From positions 1-5,601 of the forward strand of contig DMSR01000418.1 in assembly GCA_003457145.1 (NCBI GenBank): a stretch of 5,601 nt of DNA, written 5' to 3'. The DNA comes from Bacillus sp. (in: firmicutes). Its GTDB lineage: Bacteria; Bacillota; Bacilli; Bacillales; Cytobacillaceae. Positions 1 to 4,692 of this stretch are shown here, piece by piece; positions within the stretch are counted from its first letter, which is position 1; each line of letters opens with the position of its first letter. The notes beneath the pieces were generated by a model that worked only from the letters and a program-made list of their open reading frames with translations, was not told the DNA's origin and made no database searches. The translations under genes were made by a program, and so were the position numbers.

Positions 1-2
1 CT

Positions 3-131
3 AAATGCAAAATTGAATCGCAAAAAGTGGTTTTATCGACAGGAGCGTTGAGCAAAACCAGATTATTGCCGGCTGAATCATTTAGCTACAGTTATTTTGT
101 TTTGGATGGCAAGTTAAAACGTTTACTTTGA
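3..131 (+). CDS. C-terminal end of an unidentified protein (partial, enters from the left edge)
   Basis: Reading from base 3 gives 42 codons without interruption, ending at TGA 129-131; the other two plus frames are soon closed. The visible tail contains VVLSTGALSKTRLLPAES and ends in YFVLDGKLKRLL, a normal mix of residues with a basic C-terminus. The stop lies four bases before a hairpin terminator, as expected for a gene end, and the gene would converge on yvoF. No start codon or ribosome binding site lies inside the window, so the gene must begin further left. I do not recognise the family from this fragment. It could also be a chance open stretch, because 42 codons is short; the position next to a terminator is the main support. 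Confidence 0.45.
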   Translation, partial: KCKIESQKVVLSTGALSKTRLLPAESFSYSYFVLDGKLKRLL

Positions 132-134
132 ATG

Positions 135-169
135 AAAAAAAGCGAAACAGGATAAATCCCGTTTCGCTT
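135..169 (-). terminator. Rho-independent terminator of the hprK-yvoF operon, possibly bidirectional
   Basis: The arms AAGCGAAAC (140-148) and GTTTCGCTT (161-169) pair perfectly. GGAT/ATCC pairs further in after one A-C mismatch, leaving a tight loop. On the minus strand the hairpin is followed by a run of seven T (141-135), the classic intrinsic terminator form, and it begins six bases after the yvoF stop codon. On the plus strand the downstream sequence (170-180) is only moderately T-rich, so it may also stop transcription of the converging left-edge gene, but less convincingly. Confidence 0.9.
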
Positions 170-175
170 ATGATT

Positions 176-715
176 TTATTTCACCGGAGCTTGACCGTAA
201 ATTTCATCTTCAGCCCAGCGCTTTTCCAGCTCTTCTTTCGTGTAAATAACCTTCATCGGATTGCCGCCGACAAAGGCGCCCGGAGGAACATCTTTATGAA
301 CGAGCGACCCGGCGGAGACGATTGCCCCATCACCGATTGTAATGCCCGGCATGATCGTCGAATTCGCCCCAATCATGACCTCGCTGCCAATCTCAACATT
401 GCCCAGTCGGTATTCCTTGATTAAGTACTCATGTGCAAGGATGGTCGTATTATACCCAATGACCGTATTGCGGCCGACGCTTATTTTTTCCGGGAACATG
501 ACGTCAAGCATGACCATCAGCGCGAAAGATGTCTGATCGCCCACCTTCATCTTCAAAAAGGTGCGATATAGCCAATTTTTCACGCCAAGAAATGGTGTAT
601 ATCGCGCAAGCTGAATCACCGCGAAATTTTTGACTACCTTTGTAAAAGGGACTGTTTTATACACATGCCAAAGAGAATTGGCGCCTTCTACACGATAACG
701 TGTCGTTTTTCTCAT
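176..715 (-). CDS. yvoF: YvoF-like hexapeptide-repeat acyltransferase
   Basis: This 179-residue protein belongs to the left-handed beta-helix acetyltransferases (maltose/galactoside acetyltransferase type). Its N-terminal 75 residues (GANSLWHVYKTVPF at 11-24, ARYTPFLGVKNWLYRTFLKM at 37-56) match what I recall of B. subtilis YvoF. The hexapeptide turns follow at about 76-150: ISVGRNTVIGYNT, LGNVEIGSEVMIGANSTIMPG, ITIGDGAIVSAGSLVHKDV. His95 in ILAHEY is the likely catalytic histidine, and GGNPMKVI (150-157) is the usual closing motif. The family transfers an acetyl group from acetyl-CoA to a sugar or similar hydroxyl; the true substrate is unknown. It is cytoplasmic, with no signal peptide. The ATG lies one base after the ppaX stop and no strong Shine-Dalgarno is visible, so translation is probably coupled to ppaX. 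It is the last gene before the terminator. Confidence 0.9.
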   Translation of the reverse strand: MRKTTRYRVEGANSLWHVYKTVPFTKVVKNFAVIQLARYTPFLGVKNWLYRTFLKMKVGDQTSFALMVMLDVMFPEKISVGRNTVIGYNTTILAHEYLIKEYRLGNVEIGSEVMIGANSTIMPGITIGDGAIVSAGSLVHKDVPPGAFVGGNPMKVIYTKEELEKRWAEDEIYGQAPVK

Positions 716-716
716 T

Positions 717-1361
717 TTACAGACCTAGGATTGGAAGGATATCAGGCATTGTATCGAGGATGTAGTCAGGCTTAAACTCCTCCAGGTGCGCTTTCCCCTT
801 GATTGACCAGGCGACTCCGACAGTTTTCGTACCGGCATTTTTTCCGCCAAGGATGTCGTGGTAGTTATCACCAACCATCATCGCCCGTTCAGGTGTGGAA
901 TTTAACAATTCCAGCGCTTTTAGCAGCGGCTCTGGATCTGGCTTCGTCTTTTCAACATGATCCAGGGCAACAACGACATCGAAAAACTCATCCAGTCCTG
1001 TAAGCTTAAGGCCCATTTGGACCACATCCAGACGTTTTGTCGTGACAATCGCCAAATGGAAGTTATTTTCCTTCAACGTCTTGACTGTTTCGTAAACACC
1101 TTCAAATCCTTTTACAAGAAGGTCATGATTTGCCAGATTGAAGGTGCGGTAGGTTGTAATCATCTCTTCATAGCCTGTCGGATTGAGCGGTTCAAAGGAT
1201 TCCTGAAGCGTTGGTCCCAAAAATGGCAAAACATCTTCCCTTTGATATTTGCCGGGGAAATATTCTTCCATTGTATGGAGGAATGAAGAAATGATCAGTT
1301 CGTTTGTGTCAATTAATGTCCCATCTAGATCGAAAAGGACCGTGTCTATTTTATTGCTCAT
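717..1361 (-). CDS. ppaX: Pyrophosphatase PpaX (HAD superfamily)
   Basis: A 214-residue cytoplasmic HAD-family phosphohydrolase, close in length and sequence to B. subtilis PpaX (216 residues as I recall it). All four HAD motifs are present: DLDGT at 11-15 (nucleophile Asp11, acid/base Asp13), IVTTK at 105-109, the Lys140 of KPDPEP, and GDNYHD at 164-169. The cap segment contains [11 protein letters not shown] and VLPFLGP, typical of this subfamily. PpaX hydrolyses the pyrophosphate formed when HPr kinase/phosphorylase dephosphorylates P-Ser-HPr, which explains why it shares an operon with hprK. I chose ATG 1361, preceded by AAAGGAAG at good spacing, over an in-frame ATG eight codons earlier (1385), which has no ribosome binding site. 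The start overlaps the yvoD end by 11 bases, implying translational coupling. Phosphoglycolate phosphatase is a common misannotation of this family. Confidence 0.93.
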   Translation of the reverse strand: MSNKIDTVLFDLDGTLIDTNELIISSFLHTMEEYFPGKYQREDVLPFLGPTLQESFEPLNPTGYEEMITTYRTFNLANHDLLVKGFEGVYETVKTLKENNFHLAIVTTKRLDVVQMGLKLTGLDEFFDVVVALDHVEKTKPDPEPLLKALELLNSTPERAMMVGDNYHDILGGKNAGTKTVGVAWSIKGKAHLEEFKPDYILDTMPDILPILGL

Positions 1362-2295
1362 ATACTGCTTCCTTTCTTTTTGCATATTCTGCGCGTTTCC
1401 AGATAAATGCGACAGTCATTGTCAGCAAAACAGCCACTCCCAGGCGAATCAATAATAGCGGCAGCACTGGTATCCCCAGCGGAACGAAAATCAATGTATC
1501 TTCGATGACAGCGTGACAGGCAACGAGAAAGATGAAAGCTAACGTAACATCCTTTTTACTGACCCCATCCTCCTGGACCGCCTGGATCATTACGCCCGCT
1601 CCATATGCAAGACCAATCAGAAGACCGGCTGCAAGTGTAGTCGAAGTGTTTTCCTTCATTCCAAGTGCTCTGGTCACAGGTGCCATCCATCTTGAGAACA
1701 CGGCAAGCCACTGCTTATCTTTTAAAATCTGCACTCCGACCATCAGCGGGATTACAATGATGGCCAGCTGAAAAATGCCAATTCCGGCTTTTATAACACT
1801 TTCTATCAGAATGGGGCCAAGACCAGATACAGCTTCTGTCTGTGCCGGTATCATCCCATACTGTGCTATTTCAGAACCGCCATTCCAAAGCAAATTGATT
1901 ACAACGGCCGAAGTCAATGCAAGACCAAGCCGGACCAGCAGGACCACCCACAGACGGACGCCTACCTTGAGGGCAACACCTGTTTCCACAAGCATATTAT
2001 GTGAAAAACTCAGCATCACAGCGATAATGAATACTTCTTTTATCGTCAAATCAAGGGTCAGTATCGCTCCTATGGCTGCATATAAATTAAGGAAGTTTCC
2101 AATCACAAGCGGAATAGCCGCATCACCCGATAGTCCCAGAAGTGCCATCATCGGTGTGATTACCTCGATCACCCATGGCAGGACAGGCGTATATTGAAGA
2201 ATCGAGACGATCAATGTAACCGGAAAAATGACCTTTCCGAGCGCCCATGTCGTCTGTAAGCCTGCCATTAATCCTTTTTTCAATGATGATACCAT
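1351..2295 (-). CDS. yvoD: YvoD-like membrane protein with two nucleoside-recognition (Gate) domains
   Basis: A 314-residue integral membrane protein with about eight hydrophobic segments (roughly 20-50, 58-80, 87-107, 116-137, 172-190, 220-238, 250-272, 278-299). It fits the nucleoside-recognition/Gate family, whose relatives include SpmA, SpmB and parts of FeoB and nucleoside transporters. It looks internally duplicated: SHNMLVET at 98-105 and CHAVIEDT at 260-267 share a His-x4-Glu/Asp-Thr pattern. The transported or sensed substrate is unknown; no member of this branch has a function I can cite with confidence. ATG 2295 is preferred because GGGAGAGGTG lies five bases before it; an in-frame ATG at 2325 would add ten residues (MKFQCGRGAS) but has a poorer ribosome binding site. 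It sits 97 bases after lgt and overlaps ppaX, the same order as in B. subtilis. Confidence 0.88.
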   Translation of the reverse strand: MVSSLKKGLMAGLQTTWALGKVIFPVTLIVSILQYTPVLPWVIEVITPMMALLGLSGDAAIPLVIGNFLNLYAAIGAILTLDLTIKEVFIIAVMLSFSHNMLVETGVALKVGVRLWVVLLVRLGLALTSAVVINLLWNGGSEIAQYGMIPAQTEAVSGLGPILIESVIKAGIGIFQLAIIVIPLMVGVQILKDKQWLAVFSRWMAPVTRALGMKENTSTTLAAGLLIGLAYGAGVMIQAVQEDGVSKKDVTLAFIFLVACHAVIEDTLIFVPLGIPVLPLLLIRLGVAVLLTMTVAFIWKRAEYAKRKEAVYEQ

Positions 2296-2392
2296 CGAAG
2301 CACCTCTCCCACATTGGAATTTCATATGCCTTTATCTATTTAAGACATATTATTTCTGCGGCTGGACCTTTATCCAATTTTGCCGAACGAAA

Positions 2393-3211
2393 TTAATTTG
2401 TTTTTTCTAAATAACGCACCTTGGAATACCCTTTTACCCTGCGGAAAATCCAAAGGCCAATAGCAAGAATGATCAGCACAATCGATATTGTTTGGGCAAT
2501 CCGCAATGTTTCGGTCAGCATCAGGCTGTCCGTTCTCATTCCCTCGACGAAGAAGCGTCCAACGGAGTACCAGATTACATAACTGAGGAAAATTTCCCCT
2601 CGACCAAGATTGACTCTTCTTAATGCGATCAACAGCATGAATCCGAGAATATTCCAAACGGACTCATACAAGAATGTTGGATGATAATAGGCTCCATTGA
2701 TGTACATCTGGTTGATGATGAACTCAGGAAGGTTCAGGTTTTCTAAAAATGCCCTGCTCACTTCCCCGCCGTGCGCTTCCTGGTTGATAAAATTCCCCCA
2801 ACGGCCAATTGCCTGACCGAGGATCAAGCTTGGCGCCGCAATATCGGCCAGCTTCCAGAACGAAACGTTTCTGGAGCGGGCAAAGAAGTATGCTGTAGCA
2901 ACCGCCCCAATCAATGCTCCATGAATAGCAATCCCGCCATTCCAGATCTGCAGAATCTCCCCAGGATACTGGCGATAATAATCCCACTGGAAAATCACAT
3001 AATAAAGTCGTGCAGATAAAATGGCAATAGGAATTGCCCAAAGCAGCAAATCAGCAAAAATATCCTTCGGCAAGCCTCGTTTTTCACTCTCACGCATCGC
3101 TAGCCAAAGTGCAATTGCAATCCCCAAACCGATGATTACACCGTATCAATGTACCTGGATCGGTCCAACTGAAAAAGCGACCGGGTCGATTGGCTGAATA
3201 TTGTTTTCCAT
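2393..3211 (-). pseudogene. lgt: Prolipoprotein diacylglyceryl transferase, interrupted by an in-frame TGA at codon 22
   Basis: Lgt moves diacylglycerol from phosphatidylglycerol to the lipobox cysteine of prelipoproteins, the first step of lipoprotein maturation in the membrane. From ATG 3211 (AAAAGGGGAAA just upstream) the frame gives MENNIQPIDPVAFSVGPIQVH, then TGA (3148-3146), then YGVIIGLG and 240 more uninterrupted codons, 272 codons in all, a normal length. Family signatures are intact: IHGALIG (His97), [10 protein letters not shown] (Arg137, Asn140, Glu145), YHPTFLYE, and [11 protein letters not shown] (Arg219, Glu223), with several membrane spans. The stop sits where the family has Trp in His-Trp-Tyr-Gly. 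Restart at TTG 3127 would give 244 residues but lose Tyr23, which aligns with essential Tyr26 of the E. coli enzyme. The gene is therefore a fresh pseudogene, a sequencing error, or read through. Identity as lgt is certain; its status is not. Confidence 0.85.
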
Positions 3212-3344
3212 ATCATTTCCCCTTTTTCTATATCAAAAAATTAGTTAGTCTTCTAATACATCCGTAACTTCATACCTTGAATTTAAAAAGCAGTTTTACC
3301 TATATTAACACTTTCGTCTATCTAGACCACACCTTGGTTTTAAG

Positions 3345-3398
3345 CTAAAAACAGTTTTTTCATTCCTTACTTGGATATAAGCGTAAAGGTGTTTTTAG
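3345..3398. repeat. 9-bp perfect inverted repeat between hprK and lgt
   Basis: CTAAAAACA (3345-3353) and TGTTTTTAG (3390-3398) are exact reverse complements 36 bases apart. The arms are AT-rich, so a long hairpin would be only moderately stable. Its right arm shares two bases with the next repeat (3364-3404), so the two hairpins compete. Confidence 0.6.
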
Positions 3399-3404
3399 TA
3401 AGGA
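3364..3404. repeat. 8-bp perfect inverted repeat overlapping the neighbouring ones
   Basis: TCCTTACT (3364-3371) and AGTAAGGA (3397-3404) are exact reverse complements with a 25-base loop. On the minus strand the hairpin is followed after three bases by a run of six A, not T, so it is not an intrinsic terminator of hprK transcription. The right arm overlaps the small hairpin at 3402-3419. Confidence 0.6.
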
Positions 3405-3419
3405 GTATTTAGGTACTCC
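3402..3419. repeat. Small hairpin just after the hprK stop codon
   Basis: GGAGTA (3402-3407) and TACTCC (3414-3419) pair perfectly around a six-base loop, two bases downstream of the hprK TAA in the direction of transcription. There is no T-run after it, so it may protect or pause the transcript rather than end it. This is an inference from structure only. Confidence 0.5.
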
Positions 3420-3421
3420 AT

Positions 3422-4354
3422 TTAATCCTCATGGTCTCCGTCTTCGATGACGTCCGACAGCCTGCTCGTGAATTGTTCAGCTGCATTGACTCCCATACGT
3501 TTCAGCCTGAAGTTCATCGCTGCAACCTCAATGATGACAGCAAGGTTTCGGCCCGGACGGACTGGCACAGTAAGCTTGGTGACATCCGTGTCGATGATTT
3601 TCATTTTCTCTTCATCAAGTCCAAGGCGGTCATAGGCTTTCTTCTGATCCCAAATCTCCAGATTTATGATGAGGGTTATCCGTTTGTGCGATCGGACCGC
3701 GCCAGCACCGAATAGTGTCATCACATTGATGATGCCAAGACCGCGGATTTCCAACAGGTGCTCAATCAATTCCGGCGAGCTGCCAATCAGTGTGCCTAGG
3801 TCTTCCTGGCGTATTTCCACACAGTCATCGGCAACAAGCCTGTGCCCGCGCTTAACGAGTTCAAGGGCCGTTTCACTCTTACCGACGCCGCTTTTACCTG
3901 TTATCAAAACACCGATTCCATAAATATCGACCAGTACACCATGGACTGCAGTTGTCGGAGCAAGCTTGCTTTCCAGGTAGTTCGTCAAATTACTCGAGAG
4001 CCTTGTCGTTTTCTGGCTCGACCTCATGACCGGAACAGACTCGCGTTCTGCTGCTTCAAGAAGTTCGACAGGTACTTCCATATCCCTTGTGACGATTATT
4101 CCTGGTGTAATGTCTGTACATAATTGATCCATCCGTGACGCACGGACACGGGGGTCTAATTTTTCGAAGAATGTCAGCTCCGTCTTCCCAAGAAGCTGAA
4201 GCCGCTCGGCAGGATAATACTCGAAATAACCAGCAATCTCGAGTCCCGGTCTTGAAATATCGGTTGTCGTAATCGGTCGGTTAATGCCTTCCTCTCCACC
4301 CAATAATTCCATTTTGAATTTTTCTATTATGTCTTTCGTCCGGACTTTTGGCAA
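3422..4354 (-). CDS. hprK: HPr kinase/phosphorylase
   Basis: A 310-residue cytoplasmic enzyme, the exact length I recall for B. subtilis HprK. It phosphorylates HPr (and Crh) on Ser46 when fructose-1,6-bisphosphate and ATP are high, and reverses this by phosphorolysis, making pyrophosphate. The N-terminal domain covers about 1-130. The kinase domain follows with His139, the P-loop GKSGVGKS at 153-160, the [11 protein letters not shown] stretch at 171-181, the family signature [10 protein letters not shown] at 202-211, and the C-terminal [19 protein letters not shown] at 263-281. Translation starts at TTG, fixed by AAGGAGGA (4361-4368) six bases upstream and by the MPKVRTKD N-terminus matching the family. 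It heads the operon lgt-yvoD-ppaX-yvoF and is divergent from a PTS gene that carries a cre site, so its product probably controls its neighbour through P-Ser-HPr and CcpA. Confidence 0.98.
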   Translation of the reverse strand: MPKVRTKDIIEKFKMELLGGEEGINRPITTTDISRPGLEIAGYFEYYPAERLQLLGKTELTFFEKLDPRVRASRMDQLCTDITPGIIVTRDMEVPVELLEAAERESVPVMRSSQKTTRLSSNLTNYLESKLAPTTAVHGVLVDIYGIGVLITGKSGVGKSETALELVKRGHRLVADDCVEIRQEDLGTLIGSSPELIEHLLEIRGLGIINVMTLFGAGAVRSHKRITLIINLEIWDQKKAYDRLGLDEEKMKIIDTDVTKLTVPVRPGRNLAVIIEVAAMNFRLKRMGVNAAEQFTSRLSDVIEDGDHED

Positions 4355-4360
4355 AGATGT

Positions 4361-4368
4361 TCCTCCTT
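4361..4368 (-). promoter_or_regulatory. Ribosome binding site that fixes the TTG start of hprK
   Basis: On the minus strand AAGGAGGA lies six bases before TTG 4354. It is close to a perfect complement of the 16S rRNA 3' end and decides the non-ATG start; no in-frame ATG lies nearby upstream with comparable support. Confidence 0.85.
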
Positions 4369-4420
4369 AATTTAGAACGAATGATAGCTTGTAAAATCCC
4401 TATAGATAACAATACCTTTT

Positions 4421-4448
4421 ATTTTATCACTTTTTTACCGAGAACCAA
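4421..4448 (-). promoter_or_regulatory. Candidate sigma-A promoter for hprK
   Basis: On the minus strand the -10 is TAAAAT (4426-4421), preceded by TGA, which makes an extended -10. A weak -35, TTGGTT (4448-4443), lies 16 bases upstream. Transcription would start near 4414, giving a leader of about 60 bases before TTG. The -10 is good and the -35 poor (three of six), so this is a plausible but unproven assignment. Confidence 0.45.
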
Positions 4449-4538
4449 ATATAAGGAAGTAAAAAACGCTAAGCATCCGATCATCCCAATGATGTATCCC
4501 AGTACATTTAAAAATTATTTTTTCAGCTGGATTATTAG

Positions 4539-4554
4539 ACTGGTATTGACCAGT
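4539..4554. promoter_or_regulatory. NagR/DasR-like operator (dre site 1), upstream
   Basis: ACTGGTATTGACCAGT is a 16-bp element with perfect 6-bp arms, ACTGGT and ACCAGT, around a 4-base centre. It closely resembles the dre consensus bound by GntR-family NagR (YvoA) and DasR, roughly A-G/C-TGGTCTAGACCA-C/G-T. It lies about 55 bp, centre to centre, upstream of a second similar site that overlaps the PTS promoter. The factor itself is not encoded in the window, so binding is inferred. Confidence 0.7.
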
Positions 4555-4593
4555 ACAGTATTTACTATTAACAACTGGAAAATATTCTTTTTA

Positions 4594-4609
4594 ATAGGTA
4601 TAGACAACT
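4594..4609. promoter_or_regulatory. NagR/DasR-like operator (dre site 2), overlapping the -35
   Basis: ATAGGTATAGACAACT matches the dre consensus AGTGGTCTAGACCACT at 11 of 16 positions, including the GGT and TAGAC cores. Its right half covers the -35 box (4601-4606) of the PTS promoter, a position suited to repression. A second symmetric reading, GTATAG-ACAA-CTATAC (4598-4613), is a perfect 6-bp inverted repeat and could be the operator of another GntR-type regulator instead. Confidence 0.6.
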
Positions 4610-4629
4610 ATACTTGTACTTGCTATTAT
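4601..4629 (+). promoter_or_regulatory. Sigma-A promoter of the PTS gene
   Basis: The -35 is TAGACA (4601-4606) and the -10 is TATTAT (4624-4629), each matching five of six consensus bases, with an ideal 17-base spacer. Transcription should begin near 4636, giving a leader of about 57 bases. The -35 lies inside dre site 2, and the predicted start lies inside the cre site. Confidence 0.8.
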
Positions 4630-4634
4630 CTAAT

Positions 4635-4648
4635 TGTAAGCGAATTCA
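4635..4648. promoter_or_regulatory. cre site (CcpA operator) at the transcription start
   Basis: TGTAAGCGAATTCA matches the cre consensus TGWNANCGNTNWCA at every position except one (A instead of T at position 10). It begins six bases after the -10 and covers the predicted transcription start, a classic location for CcpA repression. CcpA binds such sites with P-Ser-HPr, the product of HPrK encoded by the divergent gene. Confidence 0.75.
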
Positions 4649-4677
4649 TCCTGTGGTCTAATCTCATGAATTATTAT

Positions 4678-4687
4678 TAAGGGGGAA
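4678..4687 (+). promoter_or_regulatory. Ribosome binding site of the PTS gene
   Basis: TAAGGGGGAA places an AAGGGGG core (4679-4685) seven bases before ATG 4693, which supports that start over any later in-frame ATG. Confidence 0.8.
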
Positions 4688-4692
4688 ATACC

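Larger units (their letters stand above)
3212..3421 (-). other. hprK-lgt intergenic region with overlapping inverted repeats, no gene
   Basis: This 210-bp AT-rich gap separates two genes that are tightly packed in B. subtilis. I see no credible gene. The longest hint is a seven-codon minus-strand frame (MKKLFLA) whose only Shine-Dalgarno-like sequence touches its ATG. The right half holds several inverted repeats listed separately. The left half carries only the lgt ribosome binding site (AAAAGGGG, within 3217-3226). No convincing sigma-A promoter for lgt was found on the minus strand, so lgt is probably transcribed by read-through from hprK, unless a weak promoter was missed. Confidence 0.6.

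Noticed and set aside
2393..3127. lgt as a normal 244-residue gene starting at TTG 3127
   Set aside because: The family N-terminus continues in frame upstream to ATG 3211 with a good Shine-Dalgarno, and TTG 3127 has none. The shorter form would lack the conserved Tyr of the His-Trp-Tyr-Gly motif.
3146..3148. Genetic code change with TGA as Trp
   Set aside because: Every other tryptophan in the recognised proteins of the window is TGG, and this is the only in-frame TGA. A reassigned code would show many.
3235..3256. Possible terminator upstream of lgt (minus-strand TTAG/CTAA stem followed by a T-run)
   Set aside because: The stem is only four AT-rich pairs, too weak for an intrinsic terminator.
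3338..3366. Minus-strand seven-codon frame MKKLFLA as a leader peptide or lipoprotein start
   Set aside because: The only Shine-Dalgarno-like sequence (AAGGA) touches the ATG with no spacing, and the frame stops after seven codons. It is probably chance.
4546..4574. Second promoter with TTGACC as -35 inside dre site 1
   Set aside because: At 17-base spacing the -10 would be TAACAA (three of six matches); TATTAA lies at a spacing of only 14. The promoter at 4601-4629 is far better.
4348..4680. Plus-strand 110-residue open frame across the divergent control region
   Set aside because: It begins inside the hprK start, has no proper ribosome binding site, is AT-rich in composition, and runs through the dre sites, promoter and cre. 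It is an accident of the AT-rich intergenic DNA.
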